Source: CAZPUI01 sp964415525 (GTDB lineage Bacteria; Acidobacteriota; Holophagae; Holophagales; Holophagaceae). From it: a DNA stretch of 49,710 nt. Below the pieces are notes generated by a model, which saw nothing but the letters and a program-made list of their open reading frames with translations, searched no databases and was not told where the DNA came from. The DNA is taken from the NCBI GenBank assembly GCA_964415525.1, contig CAYQAS010000016.1, forward strand, positions 1 to 49,710, written 5' to 3'. Below are positions 18,690 to 27,047 of the stretch, piece after piece; the first letter of the stretch is position 1; each line of letters opens with the position of its first letter. The position numbers and the translations under genes were made by a program.

Positions 18690-19697
18690 TCACGGCACCA
18701 CGATCCGTGCGGTGGTCCATTCCCCTTCCCGCTCCAGGCTGAAGGTCGCCTCCGGGCCGAATCCCAGCCGCAACCGGGCTTCCAGGTTCTTCAGGCCGGT
18801 GCCCGTGCCGGGGGCACCCACTCCCCAGGCCCCGGTGTTGGCGACTTCCAGGCGCAGCCCCGAACCCTGCCGGTGCGCCGCGATGCGCAGCGCTCCGCCC
18901 GTCTCACTCGGGGCGAGGCCGTGTTTTAGGGCGTTCTCCACCAAAGGCAGCAGCAGGAGCGGCGGCAGGATGCGATCCTCCACCCCTTCCTCCCAGTCCC
19001 ACGACACCCGCAGACGGGGGCCGAAGCGAAGGGACTCCACGGAGAGCATGGCTTCCAGCAGGGCCCGCTCCTCTCCCAGGGTGGATTCCGCCCGCTCGCC
19101 CAGTTCCAGCAGGCCGCGGTAGACCCTGGCGAGATCCAGCAGGCCCTGCTCCGTGGCCGGCCAATCGCGACGGCCGAGTTCGGCAAACGCGGAGAGTGCA
19201 TTGAACAGGAAATGAGGGCTGAGCTGAGCCTGGAGGAGCTGGAACCGGGCCTGCTTGGCCTCATGCACGCTGGCGTCATGCTTCGTCTCGGTGCGGATGC
19301 CCAGGGCGATGAAATAGCCCACGAGCATCAGCCCCATCAGGTGCATCGGCAGGTAGGGCCAGAGGCCGCGCACCGCATAGAAGCCACGGTTCGGCAGGAG
19401 CGGCAGCAGGGAGAGGGCCACCAGGCCGATGTTGGCCACCAGTGCCTGGATCAGTCCCCGCCCGTAGCCGGTCCAGAGGCGGTCATCCCCGGTCCAGAGC
19501 CATGGGAGGGGCGAGAAGAGGCCGTAGCAGAGGCTCAGCCAGTACGCGGCCACCAAGTTTGACAGCGTGAGCGCCTTCCACCCCCCGAAGAGCATCGGGA
19601 CCAGGCTGAAGAAAGTGCCGTAGCCCAGGATGCCGACCCACGTCGCCCCCTGTCGCAGGCGCTGACGCAGGTTCTTGTGGAGGGTGGAGACGCGCAT
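18690..19697 (-). CDS. LytS-type sensor histidine kinase
   Basis: This 335-residue inner-membrane kinase has hydrophobic segments from ~20-130 (four or so transmembrane helices) forming the sensor. It is followed by a His_kinase domain with LQAQLSPHFLFNALSAF (phosphoacceptor His162), then a HATPase_c with PLVENALKHG (N box) and GTGTGLKNLEARL (G box). There is no periplasmic loop of note, so the signal may be membrane-borne. It starts 9 bp after the amidohydrolase stop and precedes the LytTR regulator, giving an amidohydrolase-kinase-regulator operon. Confidence 0.93.
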   Translation of the reverse strand: MRVSTLHKNLRQRLRQGATWVGILGYGTFFSLVPMLFGGWKALTLSNLVAAYWLSLCYGLFSPLPWLWTGDDRLWTGYGRGLIQALVANIGLVALSLLPLLPNRGFYAVRGLWPYLPMHLMGLMLVGYFIALGIRTETKHDASVHEAKQARFQLLQAQLSPHFLFNALSAFAELGRRDWPATEQGLLDLARVYRGLLELGERAESTLGEERALLEAMLSVESLRFGPRLRVSWDWEEGVEDRILPPLLLLPLVENALKHGLAPSETGGALRIAAHRQGSGLRLEVANTGAWGVGAPGTGTGLKNLEARLRLGFGPEATFSLEREGEWTTARIVVP

Positions 19698-19706
19698 GGA
19701 AGGCCT

Positions 19707-21443
19707 CTATTCGACCCGCAGCTCCTGGATCCGCAAGTCCACGGGGCCGGGCTTGGGACCGGCGCAGAGGATCAGGGCGTTCACCTTGCCCAGGTCTCCC
19801 TTGAAGGCACTGAAGGGAATCGTTACCTCCACGCCCTCGGGCTTGGCCTCGAAGCGCTTCTCCTGGGGCATGAAGCCGCCGGTGGTGGTGTAGAGCATCA
19901 GGCGACCCGAGCCCGTGCCCGTGACGCGGAAGCGCAGGGCCTTGACACTGCGGAAGTCGAGCCCCTTGTTGAAGGCGCCCGCGGGCATCCACATGGCCCC
20001 TGCCCAGGCGAAGGGCAGCTTGCCATCGATGGTGCCGGTGATGTGGAGCCCGCCCTCAGGATGGGCCGCCAGCTTCACCGTCGAGGCACCGCCCGCCATG
20101 CCATCCGTGCTGGGCGTCCAGGTGGTGAAGTCCGCAGGTGCCGCAAAGCTCCAGCGAGCGGGCGCCTGAACGGGAGAAGCCTGGGCGGCCGCCACGCGCG
20201 CCTTCTCGATCGCCGCCGCGATGGGCGCGCGATCCAGCGCCTCGCCCAGCTTCCAGACCTGGGTGATGGCGCGTGTGGCGGTGATGTCCTGGGTGGGGTC
20301 GCCCTTCACCAGCAGCAGGTCCGCGCGGGCGCCGGTGCGGATGCGGCCCCGGTCGTCCATGCGGAAGGCGGCGGCGGGCGCAGCGGTGGCGGCCTTGAGC
20401 GCCTGGGTTGGCGTGAGACCCGCTTCCACCAGAAGGGCCAGCTCGCCGTGAAGACTGAGGCCGTAGGTGGTGCCGGGATTTGGCGCGTCCGTGCCCGCCA
20501 GAAGGGTGACACCGGCCTTGTGCATCACCCGGGTGGCCTCCAGGCCCGCCGGGTAGTACTTCACCGCGGCCTTCTGCCAGTCGGCCTGCTGCGTGACTCC
20601 CTGGACCATAGCCAGCGGAAGGTAGGGCCGCAGGGCCGCATCCTTCGCCAGCACAGGCCCTATGGGCTGCGCCATGCTCGCCTGGAAGACCGACAGCGTC
20701 GGCACGACGAAGCGTCCCTTGCCCTTGAGCAGTTCCAGCGTGCGCTTGCTGGGGGCGACATCGCCCCACACATGGGCGAGGCCATCCAGACCGAGTTCGA
20801 GGCACGCCCTGGCATCGGCCTCCGTGGCCACGTGCGCCACCGCGAGGCGCTTCGCCCCGTGGGCCTCCTGGATCAGCGCCCCCACCACGGGAAGCTCCAG
20901 GTTGGGGAAGGACATGGCGTAGGCCTTGCCGTCCTCCCGGACGATCTTTATGAAATCACTGCCTTCCGCCAGGCGCGCCTTCACCCACGGTCCCGCCTCG
21001 GCGACGGTGGCGAGCGTTGGCACTTTCATCCCGAACTCCGTGCCATGGCCTCCGGGCACCGTGGCGAGGTTGCCGCTGCTGAAGATGTCCGCCTCGGTCT
21101 TCGAGGCGCGGGCCTTGGCGTCCCGGACGAAGGTGGGATCCGTAAAGCAGTCGATGACGGTGGTAACCCCGAAGGACAGCGACTGACCAAGGGCGTTGCC
21201 GAAAGCGTGGACATGGGCGTCGATGAGCCCCGGCAGGAGAGTCTGGCCCGTGCCATCCACCGCCGTGGCTCCATTGAGGGCGAGGGCCCTGCCCACTTCC
21301 GTGATGCGGCCCTTCTCGAAACGGACCGAATCGGCGGCGAGGACGCGTTCGCCATCGAAGACTCGGACGTTCTGAACGAGGACGGGGCGCTCCTGGGCGG
21401 CGAGCGCGAAACTAAGGCTGGCGAGGATGGCGGTGCGGAACAT
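19707..21443 (-). CDS. Secreted amidohydrolase with C-terminal CIA30-like domain
   Basis: This encodes 578 residues. The ATG at 21443 has AAGGAG 6 nt upstream and begins a signal peptide (MFRTAILASLSFALAAQ). The frame can be read back into the upstream tandem repeats, but that extension is not coding. The amidohydrolase domain (~20-420) has GLIDAHVHAFG (metal-binding HxH), AHVATEADARACLELGLDGLAHVWGD and AGTDAPNPG, matching imidazolonepropionase/prolidase-like exported amidohydrolases. Residues ~435-578 (WTPSTDGMAGGAS..LRFRVTGTGSGRLML) resemble the CIA30/galactose-binding jelly roll. It probably hydrolyses a cyclic amide or dipeptide in the periplasm. It heads the operon with the LytS/LytR pair. 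Confidence 0.9.
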   Translation of the reverse strand: MFRTAILASLSFALAAQERPVLVQNVRVFDGERVLAADSVRFEKGRITEVGRALALNGATAVDGTGQTLLPGLIDAHVHAFGNALGQSLSFGVTTVIDCFTDPTFVRDAKARASKTEADIFSSGNLATVPGGHGTEFGMKVPTLATVAEAGPWVKARLAEGSDFIKIVREDGKAYAMSFPNLELPVVGALIQEAHGAKRLAVAHVATEADARACLELGLDGLAHVWGDVAPSKRTLELLKGKGRFVVPTLSVFQASMAQPIGPVLAKDAALRPYLPLAMVQGVTQQADWQKAAVKYYPAGLEATRVMHKAGVTLLAGTDAPNPGTTYGLSLHGELALLVEAGLTPTQALKAATAAPAAAFRMDDRGRIRTGARADLLLVKGDPTQDITATRAITQVWKLGEALDRAPIAAAIEKARVAAAQASPVQAPARWSFAAPADFTTWTPSTDGMAGGASTVKLAAHPEGGLHITGTIDGKLPFAWAGAMWMPAGAFNKGLDFRSVKALRFRVTGTGSGRLMLYTTTGGFMPQEKRFEAKPEGVEVTIPFSAFKGDLGKVNALILCAGPKPGPVDLRIQELRVE

Positions 21444-21668
21444 GATGAACTCCTTGACCCAGCTTGCCCCACACCTCCCCACACCGCTGCAAGGGTTCCG
21501 CGAACGGTACCGGACCGGTCTGCGAGCGGTACCAGTCGAGACCGCAGCCGCTGCGCTGAAATAAAGGGACTCCGGTAAACCCAGACCGGAGGCCATGGAG
21601 CAGCATCGGGAGCCCATCCCACACACGAAAACATCCGCTCCGCGAGACACCACCATTGATCCGTCGCT

Positions 21669-21922
21669 ACACCCGGATCCCAAGGCTCTCCGCCACCTTG
21701 ATCCCGCTGGCCAGTCCATCCGCTCGGTATCCGCTCGCGGATACGCGAGACATCTCCTCTCGCCGTTCTACACCCGGATGCCAAGGCTCTCCGCCACCCT
21801 GATCCCGCTGGCCAGTCCATCCGCTCGGTATCCGCTCGCGGATACGCGAGACATCTCCTCTCGCCGTTCTACACCCGGATGCCAAGGCTCTCCGCCACCC
21901 TGATCCCGCTGGCCAGTCCATC
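21669..21922. repeat. 101-bp tandem repeat, 2.5 copies
   Basis: Copies begin at 21669, 21770 and 21871, exactly 101 bp apart; the third stops matching at 21922. Read on the minus strand, the unit is the last 17 codons and stop of the oxidoreductase gene plus 49 bp downstream. Copies 2 and 3 match perfectly over their shared 52 bp, and copy 1 differs there at two positions. Each full copy contains the stem GTATCCGC/GCGGATAC (21727-21744, 21828-21845). As 101 is not a multiple of three, the reading frame shifts from copy to copy. The rest of the 425-bp intergenic region (21444-21668) shows no gene. Confidence 0.95.
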
Positions 21923-23098
21923 TTCATGAAACCCGTAGGTCCAGTAGGCGCCGGCAAAGTGGGTGCGGCGGTCGGGGCGGCTGATTTCGGGCCAGCGTTT
22001 CTGGGCTTGTACGGCAGCCAAGTCGTAGCGGGGGTGCTCGTAATCGAGTTTGCGGATCACCTGGGCCTCATCCACCAGGCCTTCGCCATGGAGGGTCACC
22101 AGCAGATCCTGGGCCGTCCCCAGAGTCTGGAGGCGATTCATGTGGTAGGTGAGGAGCAGTCGCTCGTCCGCCACTTTGCGGAAGTTCCAGCTGGCCCAAC
22201 CCCGGCGGGCCTTGGGCAGAATGGAGGTATCCGTGTGGAGCCAAGTGGGGGTGGGGTTGGTGCGGAACGCGCCGAGGATCTCACGCTCAGCATCCGAGGC
22301 ATCCGCCAGCATCGGCAGCACCTGATCGCCGTGGCAGGCGAAAACCACATGGTCGAAACGCTGAGGCTCCTGCCCCTGCAGCGTGAGCGTCACGCCTTCG
22401 GCATCCCGGTGCACGGATTGGATTCGTGCACCGGTCATGATGCGGTCGCTGAAGGGGCGGGTGATGGGATCCAGATACGTGGAGGTGCCGCCGGGAATCG
22501 TGCGCCAGGGGTGTTGGGATGCAAAGCCGAGCATCCCGTGGTTCCAGAAGAACCGCAGGAGGGTCAAGGCGGGAAAATCCCCCATGGCGCGGGCGGGAGT
22601 GGACCACACGGCGCCCGCCATGGGCACCAGGTAGGCCTCCCGAAAATCGGCGCTGAACCCTTCACGATCCAGGGCTTCCTTGAGACTCAAGCCCTCCGCC
22701 AGGCCTTCCCGCGCAGCCCGCTCCCCCCAGGTATTGAAGCGGACGACCTCCCTCCAGAAACACCAGAATCGGGGGCTCAGGACATGGCTGCGCTTGGTCA
22801 GCACCCCGTTGAGGCCTCGGCTGCACCAAGGCAGGGCCCCGCCGTCGTAGGCAAACGACATGTCCGAAGGCCCCGTTTCGACGCCCAGTTCCTCCATCAG
22901 GCGCACGAAACGCGGGTAGTTCACCCGGTTGTGCACGATGAAGCCCGTGTCCACCCGCGTCCCATCCGGTGTGGCCACCGTGTGGGTATGCCCGCCGATG
23001 CGATCGTCCTTCTCGAAGACGTGGACCTCGAACGACCGGCTCAGGTAGTAAGCCGCCCCAAGGCCCGCAATGCCACTGCCCAGAACGGCGACCTTCAT
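21869..23098 (-). CDS. COG2907-type FAD-dependent oxidoreductase
   Basis: This 409-residue flavoprotein starts at an ATG that overlaps the desaturase stop (ATGA, 23095-23098), with GGAGG 7 nt upstream inside the desaturase gene. VAVLGSGIAGLGAAYYLSR is the Rossmann FAD-binding motif, followed by the acidic residue in VHVFEKDDRIGGHTHTV. Further family features are DTGFIVHNRVNYPRF, YDGGALPWCSRGLNGV and the C-terminal GAYWTYGFHEDGLASG. Family members cluster with desaturases and cyclopropane-type lipid methyltransferases and are thought to modify fatty acyl chains or sterol/polyprenyl-like lipids; the exact reaction is unproven. Coupling with a desaturase supports a lipid role. The last 17 codons are amplified downstream as tandem repeats. 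Confidence 0.9.
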   Translation of the reverse strand: MKVAVLGSGIAGLGAAYYLSRSFEVHVFEKDDRIGGHTHTVATPDGTRVDTGFIVHNRVNYPRFVRLMEELGVETGPSDMSFAYDGGALPWCSRGLNGVLTKRSHVLSPRFWCFWREVVRFNTWGERAAREGLAEGLSLKEALDREGFSADFREAYLVPMAGAVWSTPARAMGDFPALTLLRFFWNHGMLGFASQHPWRTIPGGTSTYLDPITRPFSDRIMTGARIQSVHRDAEGVTLTLQGQEPQRFDHVVFACHGDQVLPMLADASDAEREILGAFRTNPTPTWLHTDTSILPKARRGWASWNFRKVADERLLLTYHMNRLQTLGTAQDLLVTLHGEGLVDEAQVIRKLDYEHPRYDLAAVQAQKRWPEISRPDRRTHFAGAYWTYGFHEDGLASGIRVAESLGIRV

Positions 23099-23916
23099 CG
23101 CTTCGCCTCCGCGGGATGCGCCCGAATGTCGCGGGCAATGCCCAGCCATCCCAGCAGGCGGATGCCTCCTTGGGTCAGGTCGATCTCCCACCAGCGCAGG
23201 CCCTGCCTGCAGGCGCCGGGATAGCGGTGGTGGTTGTTGTGCCAGCCCTCGCCGAGGGTGATCAGCGCCAACAAGGGGTTGTTGCGGCTCTGGTCCGTGG
23301 TCGCGAAGCGGCGAGTGCCCCAGACGTGGGCCAGGCTGTTGATGGTGAAGGTGCCGTGGTAGAGCAGCACCGTGGAGAGGGCGTGCCAGGCCAGGGCAGA
23401 CAGGAGACCCACCCCCGTGAGGAAGCCCCAGAGGCCCACCGCCAGCGCCAGGAGCAGGGCCGGAATCCAGTGATGGCGATCCATCCACACGAGTTCCTGG
23501 AACTTCTCCAGATCCTTCACTTTGGAGGCATCGAAGCGATCAAAGCGGTCCGAGAGGATCCAGCCCATGTGACTCCAGAAGAAGCCGCGCTGCACCGGGC
23601 TGTGGATATCCTCCGCCTTATCCGAGTGCCGGTGGTGGTCTCGGTGATGCCCCGCCCACCAGAGGGCCCCCTTCTGCCCGGAGGACTGGGCCAGCACCGC
23701 CAGCAGGAACTGGGGCACCCGGCCAAGACGATAGGCCCGGTGGCTGAAGTAGCGGTGGTAGCCCGCCGTGACGCCGAACATGCGCAGGACATAGAGTCCC
23801 GCCGCCAACACCGCCAGCTTCCAGGAGAAGGGAACAAGGAAGACCCCCAGGGCAGCGAGGTGAAACAACCCGAAGGTGGCGCTCGCCAGGGTGAGGGGAT
23901 AGCGGATCGGATCCAT
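23095..23916 (-). CDS. Membrane acyl-CoA/fatty acid desaturase
   Basis: This encodes 273 residues from the ATG at 23916 (AAGG 7 nt upstream); an ATG at 23931 is also possible and would add 5 residues. The three histidine boxes of the delta-9 type diiron desaturase are intact: HRYFSH, HRDHHRH and HNNHH. Hydrophobic segments before, between and after the boxes give the expected four-helix membrane topology. It inserts a double bond into acyl chains in the inner membrane, adjusting fluidity. It is translationally coupled to the downstream flavoprotein. A decayed second copy lies ~3 kb away at 26793-26939. Confidence 0.93.
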   Translation of the reverse strand: MDPIRYPLTLASATFGLFHLAALGVFLVPFSWKLAVLAAGLYVLRMFGVTAGYHRYFSHRAYRLGRVPQFLLAVLAQSSGQKGALWWAGHHRDHHRHSDKAEDIHSPVQRGFFWSHMGWILSDRFDRFDASKVKDLEKFQELVWMDRHHWIPALLLALAVGLWGFLTGVGLLSALAWHALSTVLLYHGTFTINSLAHVWGTRRFATTDQSRNNPLLALITLGEGWHNNHHRYPGACRQGLRWWEIDLTQGGIRLLGWLGIARDIRAHPAEAKR

Positions 23917-24100
23917 GCCGAGGCCTTCCATAGGGCACCCCCCGAAGGTCATCCCCGGGAAGGGCACGCCCTTGGATGCCGAAGCCCCCGGCCATGCTGA
24001 CCGGAAAGTGCGCGCGAGGATGGAGGCCCTTGTGCTTCGCGGAGGCCCCTGGTTGCATCAAAGCGAGGTGGCCCATTTCGCCACAGTTCCCGGAGTACCT

Positions 24101-24946
24101 ATGCCTGTCTTCCCCCGCCTTGCCCTGAGCGCCCTTGCCGCCAGCCTCGTCCTCGCCTCCCTGGCCTGCCAGCCCAAGCTCTCCGAAGCCGCCAAGGCTG
24201 CTCAGGAGTCCGCAAAAGCCGCCGATACCCGCGTTCAGGCCCTCCAGGCTGAGCTGGATGAACTGCGGAAGGCCAAGGCCGATGGCGACCAGCAGCACGT
24301 CAACAAGTCCCAGGAGAAGGCCCTTGAGAAGCTGGTGGCAGACGCCAAGCGGCGGGCGGAAGTGAAGCACAAGGAGGCTGAGACCTTGACCAAGGCTCCC
24401 GCCACTGCTGCCCCTGCCCTCAAGCCGGTGGTGGTGGAGGTCCCCGCCGGAACCGCCCTGAGTGTGAGGCTCGCCAAGGACCTGAGCACTGAGACAGTCC
24501 ACCCCGGAGATGGCTGGACCGGCACCCTGGCCGCGTCCGTGACCGTGGAAGGCCGCACCGTCTGGCCCGAAGGCACCGAAGTGAAGGGCGTCGTCACCCA
24601 GAGCACCCCCGCGGGCCGCCTTCAGAGCGGACAGGGGAACCTGGGGATCCGCCTCACGGAAGTCGGCACAGCGGACGTGGAGGCCGGCACCCACGTGGTG
24701 GTGGGCGACGCCCGGGGCGAGCGCAACACGAAGTTCATCGGCGGCGGGGCAGCCCTCGGCGCCCTGGCGGGCATCCTGAGCAACTCCCGGAACCGCAACG
24801 ACCACGCCCTCGGTGGCGCCGCCCTGGGGGCTGCGGCCGGCACCGCCCTCGCCGCCGGCACGGCAGACACCGTGATCCGCATCGCCTCCGCCAAGCCGAT
24901 CGCCTTCAGCCTCAAAGCCCCGGAGAAGGTCACCCTCTCCCGCTGA
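24101..24946 (+). CDS. Glycine-zipper lipoprotein with coiled coil
   Basis: This encodes 281 residues. The ATG at 24101 has GGAG 5 nt upstream. The signal peptide ends in the lipobox LASLAC. Residues ~25-95 are charged and heptad-like (AAKAADTRVQALQAELDELRKAK), a coiled coil. Residues ~110-200 form a beta-rich domain (VEVPAGTALSVRLAKDLST..GTLAASVTVEGRTVWPEGTEVKGVV) of the kind seen in acidobacterial exported proteins. Residues ~215-250 are a glycine zipper (GGGAALGALAGIL, GGAALGAAAGTALAAG) that may insert into or pack against the outer membrane. It is divergent from the desaturase gene and probably an envelope-stability lipoprotein. Confidence 0.8.
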   Translation: MPVFPRLALSALAASLVLASLACQPKLSEAAKAAQESAKAADTRVQALQAELDELRKAKADGDQQHVNKSQEKALEKLVADAKRRAEVKHKEAETLTKAPATAAPALKPVVVEVPAGTALSVRLAKDLSTETVHPGDGWTGTLAASVTVEGRTVWPEGTEVKGVVTQSTPAGRLQSGQGNLGIRLTEVGTADVEAGTHVVVGDARGERNTKFIGGGAALGALAGILSNSRNRNDHALGGAALGAAAGTALAAGTADTVIRIASAKPIAFSLKAPEKVTLSR

Positions 24947-24958
24947 ACGCCCGCATCT

Positions 24959-24990
24959 GTGGCCCTGGCCTCGTCCCAGCCCAGGGCCAC
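24959..24990. terminator. Stem-loop between convergent genes
   Basis: A perfect 10-bp stem (24959-24968 with 24981-24990) and 12-nt loop lie just after the lipoprotein stop and before the converging ABC-F stop. There is no T-run on either side, so it may be a weak or Rho-assisted terminator. Confidence 0.55.
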
Positions 24991-25086
24991 GTGCAGGTCG
25001 CCAGGCGGCGAAGGAGCTTCCACCGATGGCAGCCCGAGTGGGTGCCAGCCAGGAGCAAGGCGGGAACGCTCCTGGCCCGGTGGGCC

Positions 25087-26592
25087 TCAGGTCTCTTGCA
25101 GACTCATCCGCCCCCCGTCTCGTCCTTGCGGCTCCAGGTGCCAGCGTCGGGTGGTGAGACGGTCCAAGAACCGCGCGTCGTGGCTCACCAGGATCAGCGC
25201 CGCGTCACAGGCGGAGAGGGCCTCCTCCAGGCAGGCCACGGAGGGCAGGTCCAGGTGGTTGGTGGGCTCATCCAGCACCAGCAGGCAAGGGCCCTCCCCC
25301 AAGGCCTTGGCCAGGAGCAGCTTCCGCAGCTCGCCAGGGCTGGGCTCCTGGCTCTGGAGCAGCCGCGCCGGATCCGAGCCCAGGTGCGAAATCAGGGCCA
25401 TGACGCGGCCCAACACGTCCCGGGGAAGGGCCTGGACCGTGCGGAGGATGGCACGTGAATCGGCGGCACCCAGCTCCTGGGGTAGGTGAACGAGGAAGTC
25501 CGCAGGCAGGGTGGACGTCGCCAGAAGGGCGCGTAGGAAGGTGCTCTTCCCAGCTCCGTTGGGCCCCGTGAGACCGATGCGGTCGGCGGGACGGACCACC
25601 AGGGCCGGAACTTCCAGGTAACGACCCGGCCCCAGCGGAATCATGCCGCCGGGATGGACCACCAACTGGGGGCGGGGTGCCGATCGAGCCTTCAGCTGGA
25701 CCCCGAGAACGTGGGCGCGTGTGAGTGTGGCCGTGGCTTGCTTCTCCCGAGCCTGGGCGAGGCGGCCATCCAGCTGCCGGAGCCCCGCCCCGGACTTGCC
25801 GTCCGCCACCCGGGCCGCATCGACCCGGGCCCGACCGTCCCGGTCCCCCGGGTCCAGCCCCCGCTTCGAGCGGTCGCGCTCGGCCTTGGCGGTCTGCTCT
25901 CGGCGACGGTGCTGGGTCTCCTGGAGCTGGCCCACCTCCCGGTCCAGAGCCTCCCGCTCCCGGAGCCGAGCAGCCTGTTCCCGTCCGCCCTGCAGCGTTC
26001 CGTCGGAGTAGCCTCCCGGACGAAGCGTGCCGGCTCCGTCTTTCAGGAAGATGCATTGGTCGCAGAGGGCGTCCAGCAGGTCCCGATCGTGGCTCACCAG
26101 GAGGCCGATGCCGCGGTAGGCCGCCAGGGCCTCCCGGAGTAGGCGGACGGTGGAAGCATCGAGGTGGTTGGTGGGCTCATCCACCGCCAGCAGGGGCGGA
26201 TCCTCCCAGAGGGCCACCGCGAGCTGGGCGCGCTTGCGCTCCCCGTGGCTGAGGGTATCCCAGCGCCCCAGCCAGTCCTTCTGGATGCCGAGGCGATCCC
26301 GCCACCGCCAGCCGGGTCCGTCGGCGCCCTCCAAGAGGGCCGCCAAGCCCAGGGGAGGGGCATCCGTGCGCTGGGCACAGAGGAGGGCGCCTGGGGGCAC
26401 CCGGAGCCGTCCTGAGGACGGATGAAGGAGTCCCGTCACGAGGTGCAAAAGGGTGGACTTGCCGGAGCCGTTGGCCCCCACCACGCCAGTCCAGCCGGAG
26501 GGCAGGGTGAGGTCCAGAGCTTCAAAAACGGGGGCTGAAGCCCCGCAGTACGCGTGGGAGATCCCACGCAGGTGCAGGAAGGGTTGCGACAT
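25087..26592 (-). CDS. ABC-F family ATPase
   Basis: This soluble protein has 501 residues, with two ABC nucleotide-binding domains and no transmembrane region. Domain 1 has GANGSGKST (Walker A), LSHGERKRAQLA (signature) and LLAVDEPTNHLD (Walker B). Domain 2 has GPNGAGKST, PSPGELRKLLLA and LLVLDEPTNHLD. They are joined by a charged Arg/Gln-rich linker. ABC-F proteins act on the ribosome (EttA/Uup types or antibiotic target protection). At 501 residues, with both signature motifs somewhat divergent from the usual LSGGE, it may be a Uup-like or lineage-specific member. The start at 26592 lacks a strong ribosome-binding site. It stands alone on the minus strand. Confidence 0.92.
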   Translation of the reverse strand: MSQPFLHLRGISHAYCGASAPVFEALDLTLPSGWTGVVGANGSGKSTLLHLVTGLLHPSSGRLRVPPGALLCAQRTDAPPLGLAALLEGADGPGWRWRDRLGIQKDWLGRWDTLSHGERKRAQLAVALWEDPPLLAVDEPTNHLDASTVRLLREALAAYRGIGLLVSHDRDLLDALCDQCIFLKDGAGTLRPGGYSDGTLQGGREQAARLREREALDREVGQLQETQHRRREQTAKAERDRSKRGLDPGDRDGRARVDAARVADGKSGAGLRQLDGRLAQAREKQATATLTRAHVLGVQLKARSAPRPQLVVHPGGMIPLGPGRYLEVPALVVRPADRIGLTGPNGAGKSTFLRALLATSTLPADFLVHLPQELGAADSRAILRTVQALPRDVLGRVMALISHLGSDPARLLQSQEPSPGELRKLLLAKALGEGPCLLVLDEPTNHLDLPSVACLEEALSACDAALILVSHDARFLDRLTTRRWHLEPQGRDGGRMSLQET

Positions 26593-26792
26593 GGCGCACC
26601 AGAAGGATGGGTCCCCACAGACGGGCGCACGGCCAAGCCCGCGGGCAGTTCCCGGAGCCGAGGCGCGTGGACGCTGGATCGATGGGGACACGTGGAGACA
26701 ACACACGTGAGCCAAGATCCCGTCACATCCGCATCGGCGTTCCTCCCGAGGGGGGTCGGCATCCCGACCGCAGCCACAGGTTCAGTGTGCCA

Positions 26793-26939
26793 TCAGCCCT
26801 TCGCCGCCGCCAGGAGTCGCTCCCAGGCGCGGGGAAATTGATCGGTCGTCTCGAAGCACCGGGTGCCCGAGACGTGGCCGAGGCTATTGATGGCGAAGGT
26901 GCCGCCCATCAGGGTCAGGGGAGCGCGGTTCGGTTCCAT
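26793..26939 (-). pseudogene. Decayed, internally deleted desaturase copy
   Basis: A 48-codon frame begins MEPNRAPLTL, matching MDPIRYPLTL at the start of the intact desaturase. It then jumps to GGTFAINSLGHVSGTRCF and ETTDQF, matching HGTFTINSLAHVWGTRRF and ATTDQS in its C-terminal third. About 180 residues, including the first two histidine boxes, are missing, and the third box is lost at the end. The DNA just upstream also resembles the intact gene's upstream region (GGCATCCCAAGGGCGT against GGCATCCAAGGGCGT). This is best read as a duplicate collapsed by internal deletion. The 200 bp between its stop and the ABC-F start show no gene. Confidence 0.8.
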
Positions 26940-26980
26940 CCGGCGCCTTCCAGCAGGGACCCGAGGCCGGCCCGGAGGAA

Positions 26981-27013
26981 GGGCGTCGCCTCCCGGGTGG
27001 GAACACGACGCCC
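26981..27013 (-). terminator. Candidate terminator of the sulfate assimilation operon
   Basis: On the minus strand an 8-bp stem (27013-27006 with 26988-26981) and 17-nt loop lie 34 nt after the cysN stop. CTTCCTCC follows instead of a clean U-tract, so it is only a candidate. It also falls in the stretch duplicated from the desaturase upstream region. Confidence 0.4.
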
Positions 27014-27047
27014 TTGGGATGCCGCCTGGAGGCGAGCTTGTCTGCCC

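Noticed and set aside
21444..21719. Extended N-terminus of the amidohydrolase
   Set aside because: The extension passes through repeat DNA and lies before a clear signal peptide with a strong ribosome-binding site at 21443.
21669..21922. CRISPR array
   Set aside because: The repeats are contiguous 101-bp tandems with no unique spacers and derive from an adjacent gene.
21026..21957. Minus-strand frames that translate the 101-bp repeats into a repeating peptide (GLASGI..AESLGIRV-like)
   Set aside because: The unit is not a multiple of three, so the peptide changes frame in each copy. No ribosome-binding site; explained by duplication of a gene end.
23099..23488. Extended N-terminus of the oxidoreductase
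   Set aside because: It is an out-of-frame reading of the desaturase gene, and the Rossmann motif begins right after the ATG at 23098.
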